Assembly (NCBI RefSeq): GCF_004154955.1
Contig: NZ_CP011524.1
Coordinates: 1,302,001 to 1,366,000, forward strand
Origin: Intestinimonas butyriciproducens
GTDB taxonomy: Bacteria; Bacillota; Clostridia; Oscillospirales; Oscillospiraceae
DNA: 64,000 nucleotides
Reading direction: 5' to 3'
The notes under the pieces are model-generated. The model did not search any database. It was not told the DNA's origin and worked only from the letters and a program-made list of their open reading frames with translations. Position 1 is the stretch's first letter. The number at the start of each line of letters is the position of its first letter. Below, one piece after another: positions 53,338-62,501 of the stretch. Made by a program: the position numbers and the translations under genes.

Positions 53338-55479
53338 TCAATGCTTTCCGGCGGAGGAGAGGGCCTGCTTGCCGGGCTGTGGGTTTTGGGGGGCTTTGGG
53401 CGGCTTGGGTGTCCGCCACCAGAGGCTGGTCCTGGCGATGATGGGCTCAAAGACGACCAGCACGGAGGGAAGGATGAAGATACTGACCAGTGCGGAGATG
53501 ACGGCGCCGCGGGAGAGCATCAGGCAGATGCTGCTGACGATGTCCATTGTGGAGATCAGCGCTACCCCGAGGGTGGAGCAGAAAAAGACCAGAGCGCTGG
53601 TGATGATGGAAATGTCTGAAGAGGTGGCCGCGATTTGGATGGCCTCCTTCCGGTCCTTGCCCTTTTGCAGTTCCTCCTGAAAGCGGGTGGTCATCAGGAT
53701 GGCGTAGTCCACCGTGGCGCCCAACTGCACGCAGCCGATCACGGTGGGGGCCACAAAGGCGATGACCGTGCCGGAGAAGTAGGGAATGCCCTGGTTGATG
53801 AAAATAGCCAGCTCGATGGTGGACACCAGCAGGATGGGGATGGAGATGGAGCGGAAGGTGAAGGCCACGAGGATAAGAATGGCGATGATGGACAAATAAT
53901 TGGTCAGCTTAAAGTCGGAGTCTGATACGGTGATGAGGTCGTCGGTCATGGCGGCCTCGCCGGTGATATAGGCCTCCGGGTCGTAGGACTTGACCAGAGC
54001 GCTGAGCTGGGAGAGCTGCTGGGATACCGCGTCGGAAGCGGTGACATACTCCGAATTGACCATCATCATTTGATAACCGTCCTGTTTGCACAGGTCTTTG
54101 ATCTCATCGGGAATAAAAAAATCGGGAATCGTGCCGCTGATCAGCTTGTCATAGGCCACCACACTGGTGATGCCGGGAATCTCATCGATGGCCTCCTCCA
54201 GCTCCTTCATCCTGGCGCGGCTGATATCGTCGCGCATCACGATAAAGTGGGAGGAGGCCATGTTGAACTCATCCTTCAGCTTATCGGTAGAAACGATGGA
54301 GGGCATATCCTGGGGAAGGGATTGGTCCAGCTTGTAGTAGACCTGCGTATGATTGTTCGAGTAGACGGCTGGGAAAAAGAGAAGAAAAAAGAGCGCCACG
54401 AAAAAGTGTCTGTGCCGGACGATAAATGCGTTGAGACGGCCCATGTTTGGGGCCAAAGCGGGGTGGCGGTATCTGCGGATCGGGCCGTCCATCAGAAGGA
54501 GAATAGCGGGGAGCACCAGTACCACGGTGGCCACGCCCAGAACCACGCCCTTGGCCATCACGAGGCCCAGGTCCCGCCCCAGCGTCAAACGCATGAAGCA
54601 AAGCGCCAGAAAGCCGGCGATGGTGGTCAGGGAGCTGCCGGAGAGGGACTTGAAGGCAGCGACAATGGAGACGGCCATGGCGTCCCGGCGGTCCTCGTAG
54701 TGAGGCGCCTCCTCCACATACCGGTGATAGAGGAAAATAGAGTAGTCCATGGTGACGCCCAGCTGCAAGACGGCTGCAATGGCCTGGGTAATGAAGGAGA
54801 TCTCCCCCAACAAGATGTTGCTGCCGAAATTATAGAGAATGGCCAGGCCGATGCTGAGCATCAGGGCCACGGGCAGCAGCCAGGACTCCATCGTGACGCA
54901 CATGGCGATGATGGAGAGCACGGCGGCCATCACCACATACAGCGGCATTTCCTTGGAGATCAGGTCCTTGGTGTCCTTGATAAAGACGGAGAAGCCGGCC
55001 AGAAAGCAGTTTTTATTGCACAGGGACCGGACCTGCTCGATGGATTTCATCGTGGCCTCCGAGGCGCCGGGCTGTTCATATTGGACGATCATCATTGTGG
55101 CATCGCCCGAGAAGAAAATGTCACGGATATCCTCGGGAAGCATCTCCTCAGGGATCTGGATGCCGACCAGACTGGACAGCCAGATGGCATTGCTCACCCC
55201 CGGGACCTGTTCTACCTCCTTTTGCAGTTGGTGTGTGTACGCAGGGGGCATTCCCTCCACGATGAGCATAGTGGTGGCCGCCATGTGGAAGGGCTCTTCC
55301 AGAAGCGCCTCTCCCTTGGCGGAGTCCAGGTCCTGAGGGAGGTAGGAGAGGATATCATAGTTGATGCGGGTCATAGCGGCGCCCAAAACGCTTGGGATCA
55401 GCAGCAGGACCGCGACCAATACCACCAGCTTTGGTTTGCGTGTCAGTGCGCGGGAGATTTTTTCAAGCAAAGCAGTCAC
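53338..55479 (-). CDS. MMPL/RND-family transporter
   Basis: A 713-residue protein with twelve spans in two repeats of an initial span, a large external domain, and five spans. ITQAIAAVLQLGVTMDYSIF and CVQLGATVDYAILMTTRF are the RND proton-relay segments, and the linker with DILSYLPQDLDSAKGEALLE begins the first external domain. MMPL proteins export lipids or peptides. It faces away from the RR/HK pair that may regulate it. Confidence 0.9.
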   Translation of the reverse strand: MTALLEKISRALTRKPKLVVLVAVLLLIPSVLGAAMTRINYDILSYLPQDLDSAKGEALLEEPFHMAATTMLIVEGMPPAYTHQLQKEVEQVPGVSNAIWLSSLVGIQIPEEMLPEDIRDIFFSGDATMMIVQYEQPGASEATMKSIEQVRSLCNKNCFLAGFSVFIKDTKDLISKEMPLYVVMAAVLSIIAMCVTMESWLLPVALMLSIGLAILYNFGSNILLGEISFITQAIAAVLQLGVTMDYSIFLYHRYVEEAPHYEDRRDAMAVSIVAAFKSLSGSSLTTIAGFLALCFMRLTLGRDLGLVMAKGVVLGVATVVLVLPAILLLMDGPIRRYRHPALAPNMGRLNAFIVRHRHFFVALFFLLFFPAVYSNNHTQVYYKLDQSLPQDMPSIVSTDKLKDEFNMASSHFIVMRDDISRARMKELEEAIDEIPGITSVVAYDKLISGTIPDFFIPDEIKDLCKQDGYQMMMVNSEYVTASDAVSQQLSQLSALVKSYDPEAYITGEAAMTDDLITVSDSDFKLTNYLSIIAILILVAFTFRSISIPILLVSTIELAIFINQGIPYFSGTVIAFVAPTVIGCVQLGATVDYAILMTTRFQEELQKGKDRKEAIQIAATSSDISIITSALVFFCSTLGVALISTMDIVSSICLMLSRGAVISALVSIFILPSVLVVFEPIIARTSLWWRTPKPPKAPQNPQPGKQALSSAGKH

Positions 55480-55666
55480 CTTCCCGGAGAGATTTTGGCG
55501 GCGGCAGGGCCCCGCCGGAAGCTATTTTATCTTAGTTTCCGTCCGCCGGAGAGTCAACGGGATGGGGCCAACTCTCATAATTCTTAATAAACGGTTTTAT
55601 CTTAATGATTCTTTATGGTCCGCCGCGATCCGACTGTGGTATCATTAGAAAAAAGGGGGCGTGGAA

Positions 55667-56386
55667 ATGGACGGAAATATACTTTTGGTGGACGACGATG
55701 TGTCCATTCTTCTGCTGGTCTCCGACGTGCTGGAGGAAAACGGGATGAATGTGGTGACGGCCCGTTCGGGAGAAGAGGCCGTCCGCCTGATGGAAGGGCA
55801 GAGCTTCGATCTGATTCTTCTGGATATTATGATGAAGGGGCTCAGCGGGCTGGATGTGTGCAGGAAGATCCGCAGCCGGGTGAGCTGCCCGATTCTCTTC
55901 CTCAGCGCAAAGGACAGCGTGAAGGACATTGTGGCGGGCCTGGACTTGGGGGCGGACGACTATCTGACCAAGCCGTTTGTACTGGAGGAGCTGGTGGCGA
56001 GAATACAGGCGCACCTGCGCCGGCAAATGCGCTCGGACCCCCGGCGGGCATCGGCGGGACCGATCCAGATCGGCGGGATCCGTATGGAGCCGGAGGAGAT
56101 GCGGGTCACCCGAAACGGCGTGGAGGTCCCACTGTCCACCCGGGAGTTTGAGCTCTTGGCCTACCTCATGCAAAACGCGGGACAGACGCTCTCACGGGAG
56201 CGCATCTTTCACGATGTGTGGCGGACGGAGTATGGAGACGTGGGAACGGTAGCCATCAACATCAAGAACCTGAGGGCCAAACTGGACCCTGACTGGCGCT
56301 ATATCAAGACCGTGTGGGGATCAGGATACCGTTTTGTCACCCAAAACGGATTTGTGGAGGAGGAGAGCGATGACAGACGGAGCTGA
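55667..56386 (+). CDS. OmpR-family response regulator
   Basis: A 239-residue regulator: receiver domain with Asp9-Asp10, phospho-Asp53 (LILLDIMM) and Lys in LTKPF, then a winged-helix DNA-binding domain (VPLSTREFELLAYLMQNAGQ, GDVGTVAINIKNLRAKL). ATG 55667 has AAGGGGG upstream. Its 3' end overlaps the histidine kinase start. It is divergent from the MMPL/coiled-coil operon. Confidence 0.95.
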   Translation: MDGNILLVDDDVSILLLVSDVLEENGMNVVTARSGEEAVRLMEGQSFDLILLDIMMKGLSGLDVCRKIRSRVSCPILFLSAKDSVKDIVAGLDLGADDYLTKPFVLEELVARIQAHLRRQMRSDPRRASAGPIQIGGIRMEPEEMRVTRNGVEVPLSTREFELLAYLMQNAGQTLSRERIFHDVWRTEYGDVGTVAINIKNLRAKLDPDWRYIKTVWGSGYRFVTQNGFVEEESDDRRS

Positions 56387-57719
56387 GGGGCGGAGGTTTT
56401 CCGGGGTGGGCTGGTTGAGTTCTCATCTGTCGCGGAAGCTGCTGCTGGCCCTGGTGGCTGCGGCGGTGCTGAGCTGGGGGCTGATGTGCGGATGGTTCCT
56501 GTCCTATCTGGGGGACTACGCAGGGAACACCTATGACGGGGTGATGAGAGCGGCGGACGGAGCCGCGCAGCGTGTGGGGGCCTTCCTGGAAGGATGCGGC
56601 GGGGATTTTGCGGCACTGGAGGACTATTTGGAGGACGGAGCGCTCTACTGCATCGTGCGCGATGCGGACGGGACGCTCCTCTATGAGCGGATGCCTGCCG
56701 GTGAGGCGGGGACACGGCTGCTGGCCTCCGGGGAGCAGGAGGCCGCGCTGTCGGAAGGGCGGCGCGTCCATGTGTATGTGTGGAGCCGGGCCATCCAGCG
56801 CAATGAGTTGAGCGCAGATCTGCAGAAAAAGGCCCTGAGGGGCCTGTCCGGCCTGAATATCGGCGTATTCACGGTAGTGGCGGTCTTGATGTATCTGCTG
56901 ATGCTCTCTCCAATTGTGCGGCTCCGCAAAACCATGCGCCGCTATTATGAGAAGGGGGACCGCCCCGAGCGGAGCGAGCGCCAGGATGAGATCGGGAAAC
57001 TCCAGAATGCCTTTGCCGATCTGGTGGGCGTATTGGAATGTAAGGAGAAAGCGGAGCACCAGCTCATCGCCTCTATCTCCCACGATATCAAGACGCCCCT
57101 GACCTCTGTGCTCGGCTATTCCGAGCGCCTTCGCTCGGCAGAGCTTTCGCCCGAAAAGAGGCAGCAGTACCTGGACAGCGTCTATGAAAAAGCACTGAGG
57201 CTCAAGTCCATTGTGGACGAGTTCGACGATTATCTGGATGTGGGGCTGCGGGACACGGCCCCCATGCGGCTGATGACCGTGGAGGCATTCTGTGAAAAGC
57301 TCCGAATGGAATATGAGTCGGAGTTGATGGATGCCGACGTGCTGTTCAGGATCGAGTGCAGATGTCCGCAAGAGCAGATCATCTGCAACTGGGAGCATAT
57401 GCGGCGCTTTTTTGGAAACCTCATTGGAAACAGCATCCAACATGCCCGAGCGGGGCATCTGGAACTGCGCCTGAGGTGCTGCAGGGAGGGGGAGCAGGTC
57501 GTCTTTTTGTTCTGGGACAACGGAAAAGGCGTACCCCCGGAGCTGCTCCAGCAGATTTTTGAGCCGCTCTACACCACAGACCCGGGGCGGAAAGTGTCCG
57601 GTCTCGGCCTGTCCATCTGCAAGAGCATCATGAAGGCGCACGGAGGGACGGTAGGAGCGGAGAGCGGCCCTGAGGGCGGGTTGCTGGTCCGTGCATCGCT
57701 GCCGTGCGTCCATCTATAA
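56370..57719 (+). CDS. Sensor histidine kinase
   Basis: A 449-residue kinase with two membrane spans (about 22-45 and 170-190) bracketing a ~120-residue external sensor, a HAMP-like linker (LSPIVRLRKTMRRYYEKGD), HisKA with His238 (SISHDIKTPLTSVLGYSERL), and HATPase (FFGNLIGNSIQHA, GLGLSICKSIMKAHGG). ATG 56370 overlaps the regulator gene and has GGAGGAGGAGAGCG upstream; an in-frame GTG upstream is not used. Confidence 0.94.
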   Translation: MTDGAEGRRFSGVGWLSSHLSRKLLLALVAAAVLSWGLMCGWFLSYLGDYAGNTYDGVMRAADGAAQRVGAFLEGCGGDFAALEDYLEDGALYCIVRDADGTLLYERMPAGEAGTRLLASGEQEAALSEGRRVHVYVWSRAIQRNELSADLQKKALRGLSGLNIGVFTVVAVLMYLLMLSPIVRLRKTMRRYYEKGDRPERSERQDEIGKLQNAFADLVGVLECKEKAEHQLIASISHDIKTPLTSVLGYSERLRSAELSPEKRQQYLDSVYEKALRLKSIVDEFDDYLDVGLRDTAPMRLMTVEAFCEKLRMEYESELMDADVLFRIECRCPQEQIICNWEHMRRFFGNLIGNSIQHARAGHLELRLRCCREGEQVVFLFWDNGKGVPPELLQQIFEPLYTTDPGRKVSGLGLSICKSIMKAHGGTVGAESGPEGGLLVRASLPCVHL

Positions 57720-57725
57720 AAAAGG

Positions 57726-57755
57726 GGCTCCCGCGCCTCAAACGGCGCGGGAGCC
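57726..57755 (-). terminator. Terminator of the collagen-like gene
   Basis: GGCTCCCGCGCC (57726-57737) pairs with GGCGCGGGAGCC (57744-57755); the minus strand continues with a run of T. The plus-strand tail is poor. Confidence 0.85.
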
Positions 57756-57824
57756 TCCGCTCACTGCCGGAAAGTGCCGGGCAGAGAAAAGGATGGAAAG
57801 AGGCGGGACCTCTCCGGGCTACTG

Positions 57825-59243
57825 TCAGGCCAAGGAGAACGATACGTCGTCCAGATCCATGCTCTGACCGCCGTCCGCGCTGACATCAAACTCGATCCTT
57901 GCCTTCACGGTTCCGGCCGGCGCGGCGATGGTGATTCCCTGATAGTAGGCGAATACCCGGTTGCTGGCGACCATATCCTGCTGTCTTACCTGGATGAGCA
58001 GGCCCTGGGTCGGCTGGTCCTGTGCGTTTAGATAAATCACCTTGGCGGTGACGCCTACCTGGCTGCCCTCTCCTCTTGCAAAGAAAGAAAAGCGGTGATA
58101 GCACCCGGCGTTTACAGCGATGTCCTGATAGAGGACGGCACCGTTGTTCAGATTGGCGGCCAGACTCCCGGAATGCACCCGACCTTGCTGGCCGACGATG
58201 GAGACCAGGTTCTTATTGTTTGCGGTCCAACTGGTGGGGACAGTGCCTGTAAAGGATTCCATGCCGCCGTTTACGACCAACTCGCCCCGGGAGCGGCACG
58301 AACAGGTGCAGCTTCCTGTCGGCCCGGTGGGACCAGTCGCGCCGGTTGCGCCCGCCAGACCCTGTGCGCCTGTCGGCCCGGTGGGCCCGGTGGGACCAGT
58401 CGCGCCAGTCGCACCGGCCGCGCCATCCGCGCCTCTGGGAATAGAAAAGTTAAAGACATGGTTGGGGCTCCCCGTGAAGTCTACCACGGCAGCCTCGGTG
58501 CCCGGGTCGCCGGTTGTAGTGGTGCCTACGGCAATAGTATCCGCAGTGCCGGTCGGACCAGTGGGTCCCGTTGGCCCCGTCGGTCCGGTGGGACCAGTGG
58601 CGCCCGTAGCGCCGGTAGGTCCGGCCACGCCAGCCGCGCCGGTTGCACCGGTGGGCCCAGTCACGCCGGCCGCACCTGTGGCACCCGTAGCGCCGGTAGG
58701 TCCGGCCACGCCAGCCGCGCCGGTTGCACCGGTGGGCCCAGTCACACCGGCCGTGCCTGTGGCGCCCGTAGCGCCGGTAGGTCCGGCCACGCCAGCCGCG
58801 CCGGTTGCACCGGTGGGCCCAGTCACGCCGGCCGCACCTGTGGCGCCCGTAGCGCCGGTAGGTCCGGCCATGCCTGTGGCACCCGTAGCGCCGGTAGGTC
58901 CGGTAGGTCCAGCCACGCCAGCCGCGCCGGTTGCACCGGTGGGCCCAGTCACGCCGGCCGTGCCTGTGGCGCCCGTAGCGCCGTCACGTCCGGCCGGACC
59001 TTGTGCACCCTGGGGACCCTGAGCGCCCTGGGGACCGGTCGGCCCCTGGATCCCCTGAGGCCCCTGGGGGCCGATCGGGCCAGTACAGCATCCGGTGGGG
59101 AAGGGGGGACAGCCACAGCAGGGATTAGGGACGCAGCACCTTGCGGGATGGTGGCCGCAGTCGCTGGAAACGCAAGCTTCGGCATCACGAAGGGATGCGG
59201 CAAAGTCGGAAGCATCGATTGATTTGCGAGGGAACATATTCAT
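57825..59243 (-). CDS. Collagen-like (BclA-type) protein
   Basis: A 472-residue protein. The N-terminal ~55 residues are Cys-rich ([18 protein letters not shown]). A Gly-x-y region (about 57-235) is mostly [16 protein letters not shown]-type repeats; a spacer with [16 protein letters not shown] and a second Gly-x-y block (about 272-312) follow; the C-terminal domain ([19 protein letters not shown], then a jelly-roll) looks carbohydrate-binding. No signal peptide is seen, as in exosporium BclA. Starts tested were ATG 59249 (too close to GGAGG) and ATG 59243 (eight bases); the latter is used. Confidence 0.88.
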   Translation of the reverse strand: MNMFPRKSIDASDFAASLRDAEACVSSDCGHHPARCCVPNPCCGCPPFPTGCCTGPIGPQGPQGIQGPTGPQGAQGPQGAQGPAGRDGATGATGTAGVTGPTGATGAAGVAGPTGPTGATGATGMAGPTGATGATGAAGVTGPTGATGAAGVAGPTGATGATGTAGVTGPTGATGAAGVAGPTGATGATGAAGVTGPTGATGAAGVAGPTGATGATGPTGPTGPTGPTGPTGTADTIAVGTTTTGDPGTEAAVVDFTGSPNHVFNFSIPRGADGAAGATGATGPTGPTGPTGAQGLAGATGATGPTGPTGSCTCSCRSRGELVVNGGMESFTGTVPTSWTANNKNLVSIVGQQGRVHSGSLAANLNNGAVLYQDIAVNAGCYHRFSFFARGEGSQVGVTAKVIYLNAQDQPTQGLLIQVRQQDMVASNRVFAYYQGITIAAPAGTVKARIEFDVSADGGQSMDLDDVSFSLA

Positions 59244-59292
59244 ACTCATAACCTCCGGGCTATCCTATGCCGGAAGGGCGGGCATGGATACA

Positions 59293-59325
59293 ACAAGAGC
59301 CGGAGCAGTGCGCTCCGGCTCTTGT
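59293..59325 (-). terminator. Hairpin after the small Asn/Gln/Lys gene
   Basis: ACAAGAGCCGGAGC (59293-59306) pairs with GCTCCGGCTCTTGT (59312-59325). The minus strand continues with TTG. It separates the small gene from the collagen-like gene. Confidence 0.75.
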
Positions 59326-59329
59326 TTGC

Positions 59330-59449
59330 TTAGAACTGGTTCTGGTCATTCTTCTTGTTCTGGGCCTGATCCTTCTTCTTGTTCTGGGCTTGGCCCTGAT
59401 CCTTACGGTTCTTGGCGTTGCTGCGGCTGTTGTTTTGGTTCTCGTTCAT
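59330..59449 (-). CDS. Small Asn/Gln/Lys-rich protein
   Basis: A 39-residue hydrophilic protein (NENQNNSRSNAKNRKDQG, then AQNKKKDQAQNKKNDQNQ) with AGAGGTG seven bases before ATG. It has an internal repeat KKKDQAQN/KKNDQNQ. Basic, with no hydrophobic core, so it is likely disordered or sticky; it lies upstream of the collagen-like gene on the same strand and could be a spore-coat-type partner. Size and composition recall small acid-soluble spore-related proteins but there is no clear match. Confidence 0.65.
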   Translation of the reverse strand: MNENQNNSRSNAKNRKDQGQAQNKKKDQAQNKKNDQNQF

Positions 59450-59723
59450 AAAAACTCACCTCTTTTCGCCTGTTACGCCCCTAGTATTACCATGGAGAAG
59501 CGGAGTTTATACAGCCCAGAGATAAAAAAGGATATAAATAGAAAAAAGAATACCAGGACACTGGATTGTGTGATATAATAGCCGCAAAGCAGATACAGGA
59601 CCACGCTATCTATGAATATTTGGCCGCTTGCCGGTCGGGAAGAGCTCCGGCGGTGCTTGACGCTGGAGAACTGCCTGTATTTATAACGGTAAAATTTCAC
59701 ATTGCAGAGGAGGTCATTCCAAG

Positions 59724-60179
59724 ATGAAGTGTCCGTTTTGCGGCAACCTGGAAAGTAAGGTCGTCGATTCCCGCCCCTCGGACGAGGGGGCCAGTATCCG
59801 CCGCCGCCGGGAGTGCCTGGAGTGCCACAAGCGGTTCACCACCTATGAGACAATGGAAAGCCTGCCTCTTGTGGTGATCAAAAAGGATGGCAGCCGTCAG
59901 ACGTTTGACAGGGATAAGCTGCTTGGAAGCATGCTCAAGGCCTGTGAAAAACGCTCCGTCCCCCTGTCCAAGCTGGAGGAGATTGCGCAGGAGATCGAGC
60001 AGAGCCTGCAAAACGATATGGAGCGTGAAGTGAGCTCAGCCGTGATCGGGGAGATGGTGATGCAGAAGCTCAAGGAGGTGGATGAGGTGGCCTACGTCCG
60101 TTTTGCTTCGGTTTATCGCCAATTCAAAGATATCGGTACCTTTATGGATGAGCTCAATAAGCTTCTGGATGGAAAATGA
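59724..60179 (+). CDS. nrdR: Ribonucleotide reductase regulator NrdR
   Basis: A 151-residue repressor: zinc ribbon with Cys3, Cys6, Cys31 and Cys34 ([16 protein letters not shown]), ATP-cone ([20 protein letters not shown]), and C-terminus [12 protein letters not shown]. It senses ATP/dATP and binds NrdR boxes at nrd genes. AGAGGAGG precedes the ATG. The upstream 250 bp hold no other gene. Confidence 0.97.
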   Translation: MKCPFCGNLESKVVDSRPSDEGASIRRRRECLECHKRFTTYETMESLPLVVIKKDGSRQTFDRDKLLGSMLKACEKRSVPLSKLEEIAQEIEQSLQNDMEREVSSAVIGEMVMQKLKEVDEVAYVRFASVYRQFKDIGTFMDELNKLLDGK

Positions 60180-60192
60180 ACCTCGTGTAAGG

Positions 60193-60227
60193 CTCCGGGC
60201 GGATGTCGGTCCGCCCGGAGTGTTTTT
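60193..60227 (+). terminator. Terminator of nrdR
   Basis: CTCCGGGCGGA (60193-60203) pairs with TCCGCCCGGAG (60210-60220), then TTTTT. Confidence 0.93.
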
Positions 60228-60322
60228 GTATAGATTTATTGCTTTGAGGATATTTAATATTGAGAAACAATAAATATGAGGGTATAATATCTATCAGGAC
60301 GGCATTGATGCCGCACGGAGGA

Positions 60323-60703
60323 TCAGAGAAGGTTTTTCAAACTGAATTCTTCCATCTCATAGAGCAGCTCGATTTGGGAGACAAGGCGGGCGTTGGCGGC
60401 GGAGTATTCGCCCCCTTCCTCACAGCGGATAAACTCAAGAACTTCTTGGAATCCGCTATGAACCTGGTCGGTGTCCGAGTGACGCAGCATGGTGTAGAGA
60501 TAAAGATCATGCTCCTCCCAGGACGCAAGGGCCTGTTGGGTAAGCGACTCGGCCTCCGACCACTCCCCGCGCTCGGCCAAGGATTCGGCCTGCGTGAGCA
60601 GGGATGTAAGCTCTGTCGAGAAGGTTTTCAGATAATGGGAGTTGACCAGTGTCGCGGCAAAGACCGCGGCGAGGAAGGCGACAGCGATCCAGAGTCTTCT
60701 CAT
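60323..60703 (-). CDS. DUF4363-family membrane-anchored protein
   Basis: A 126-residue protein with one N-terminal span (LWIAVAFLAAVFAATLV) and an external helical domain (TELTSLLTQAESLAERGEWS, ASWEEHDLYLYTML). It overlaps the DUF421 gene by four bases (ATGA). The pair DUF421-DUF4363 recurs in spore-forming Firmicutes, which suggests a shared job, still unknown. Confidence 0.8.
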   Translation of the reverse strand: MRRLWIAVAFLAAVFAATLVNSHYLKTFSTELTSLLTQAESLAERGEWSEAESLTQQALASWEEHDLYLYTMLRHSDTDQVHSGFQEVLEFIRCEEGGEYSAANARLVSQIELLYEMEEFSLKNLL

Positions 60704-61383
60704 TTTACACCGACCTCCTTGGGGACAAAATAGACCCGGTTCTGCTCGTCCACGGAGAGGAGGAATACATCCCGGACAGCACGGACGCCGTGTTCCTCCA
60801 GGCGCTTATTGAGCCAGCCCTCGTTGAAGCCGCGGAGCTTCAAATTGTGCTCCAGCAGCCGTCCGTCATTGATGATGACAAGGGGAAGGCCGACGTCGTC
60901 CGGAAAGAGGTTCATCTGCTCGGCAGTGACGGGTCGCTGATTTGCGTAAGGAATGACGGACACCCGGCCGTTGGTCTCCAAAATCGCGTACTTGACGGTG
61001 GACAGGTCGGTGATCCCCTGGACTCTGAGCTCTTCATTTAGCTCGTCCACGGTAAAGCGGTTCCGCCTCATCTCCTGCTGATTCAGCCGCCCGTTCTCCA
61101 CGATAATGCTGGGGCGTCCGCAGACGATGGCACGGAACTTGACGCTCTTCATGGTGAGCACGGAGAGGACCATGGTGACGCTGAGCAGCGTCAGGATCGG
61201 AATGATGCCGGAGAGCAGGGGGATGCCGAAGTCCTGCATGGGGACGGCCGCCAGATCCGCGATGATGAGATCGAGCACCAGTTCGGAGGGCTCCAGCTCT
61301 CCCACCTGCCGCTTTCCCATCAGACGAATGCCCGCGATGATCAGCAGATATAATATAATGGTACGCAGAAACGCGATGATCAT
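60700..61383 (-). CDS. DUF421 (YetF-type) membrane protein
   Basis: A 227-residue protein with three N-terminal spans (FLRTIILYLLIIAGIRLMGK, FGIPLLSGIIPILTLLSV) and two cytoplasmic YetF-like domains; GRPSIIVENGRLNQQEMRRN and ILETNGRVSVIPYANQRPV are typical. The ATG at 61383 has GGGAGGAGCG upstream. Longer upstream readings overlap the phosphoesterase gene and lack a site. Confidence 0.9.
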   Translation of the reverse strand: MIIAFLRTIILYLLIIAGIRLMGKRQVGELEPSELVLDLIIADLAAVPMQDFGIPLLSGIIPILTLLSVTMVLSVLTMKSVKFRAIVCGRPSIIVENGRLNQQEMRRNRFTVDELNEELRVQGITDLSTVKYAILETNGRVSVIPYANQRPVTAEQMNLFPDDVGLPLVIINDGRLLEHNLKLRGFNEGWLNKRLEEHGVRAVRDVFLLSVDEQNRVYFVPKEVGVK

Positions 61384-61542
61384 AAAAAATGCGCTCCTCC
61401 CAAAAGATAGGTCTGTCCTGGGGCGTGCACGAACCGGCGGGGCGTCCGGAACAGGGGCCCGACGGCTCAGATACGCCATAACAGTATGGTCAGAGGATAC
61501 GGGGATTATACTGCGCAGGAAGGGAAAAGGGGCGCTGAGAAA

Positions 61543-62382
61543 ATGAGACCACCGAAAAACCGAAAGCGCAGATGGGCGGTTCTGGCCGCCTTTTGCGCGC
61601 TCCTGGCCATAGCGGCGGCAGGGCTGGAAAATCGGCTGACCCTGCGGCGATATACCGTAGGCAGCGAAAAGGTGAAGAAGACGGTGCGGATCGCCCTGCT
61701 GACGGATCTGCACAGTTGCTTTTATGGAGAGGGACAGCGGGAGTTGCTGGACATGGTGGAGGTACAGCATCCGGATGTGGTGTTGCTGGGCGGCGATATT
61801 GTGGACGACGTTCTCCCGGAGGACAATGCATGGCTCACAGTACGGCGCTTGGCCGCGCGGTATCCGACTTATTATGTCACAGGAAACCACGAATACCGCA
61901 GCGGCAGGGTGGAGACGATCCGAAAGGAGATGGCGGAGAGCGGCGTTATCGTGCTGGCGGGGGAGTGCCGTTCGGTACTTTTACAGGGGCAGCGTGTCGA
62001 GCTGTGCGGTGTGGACGATCCGAAGTGCGGCGGGTCTATGTGGAGCGATCAGTTGTCCGCAGCGGCGAAGGCGGCGGGCCCGGACTGCTTTGCCGTGCTC
62101 CTCTCCCACCGTCCGGAGCGGGTGGAGGACTACTTGGCCTACGACTTTGATCTGGTTTTGTCGGGCCATGCCCACGGGGGACAGTGGCGCCTTCCGGGCC
62201 TGGTCAACGGCTTGCTGGCCCCGGACCAGGGATTCTTTCCGGCGTATGCAGGCGGGCTGTACCGGCTTGACGAGAACACCGACCTGGTGGTCAGCCGCGG
62301 GCTGGCCAGGGAGTCCACGCGGGTCCCGCGCATTTTCAATCCGCCGGAACTGGTCATCATTGACGTGACGCCGGCAGAATGA
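61543..62382 (+). CDS. Membrane-anchored metallophosphoesterase
   Basis: A 279-residue protein with a single N-terminal span (RWAVLAAFCALLAIAAAGL) and a calcineurin-like phosphoesterase domain: LLTDLHSCFY (Asp, His), VVLLGGDIVDD (GGD), TGNHEY (GNH), LSHRPE and SGHAHGGQWRLP (GHxH). It resembles the YaeI-type family, which may act on phospholipid or UDP-sugar substrates. Start at ATG 61543 has only weak GGGGCGC upstream. Convergence or overlap with the divergent DUF421 promoter region is close. Confidence 0.9.
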   Translation: MRPPKNRKRRWAVLAAFCALLAIAAAGLENRLTLRRYTVGSEKVKKTVRIALLTDLHSCFYGEGQRELLDMVEVQHPDVVLLGGDIVDDVLPEDNAWLTVRRLAARYPTYYVTGNHEYRSGRVETIRKEMAESGVIVLAGECRSVLLQGQRVELCGVDDPKCGGSMWSDQLSAAAKAAGPDCFAVLLSHRPERVEDYLAYDFDLVLSGHAHGGQWRLPGLVNGLLAPDQGFFPAYAGGLYRLDENTDLVVSRGLARESTRVPRIFNPPELVIIDVTPAE

Positions 62383-62434
62383 ACCGGATATCTTTGTCCA
62401 AATCCACGTATTTCTCCATTTTAAAAAAAGAATG

Positions 62435-62463
62435 TTGTCAGGAAAGAAAATTTGAGATAGAAT
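62435..62463 (+). promoter_or_regulatory. Promoter of carAB
   Basis: TTGTCA (62435-62440), 17-bp spacer, TAGAAT (62458-62463). No PyrR-box attenuator was found in the short leader. Confidence 0.75.
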
Positions 62464-62501
62464 CTATCAGATAAAATGCGGTGAAAGGCGGGATACTGCA
62501 G

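Noticed and set aside
51475-53619. 714-codon open frame on the plus strand
   Set aside because: Antisense to the coiled-coil protein gene; no ribosome-binding site or domain.
58095-59222. Regular GC-rich repeats that look CRISPR-like
   Set aside because: The units are Gly-x-y codons without unique spacers of constant length; they encode the collagen-like protein.
61486-61542. Upstream GTG start of the metallophosphoesterase
   Set aside because: It would add 19 residues before the membrane anchor and has no ribosome-binding site.
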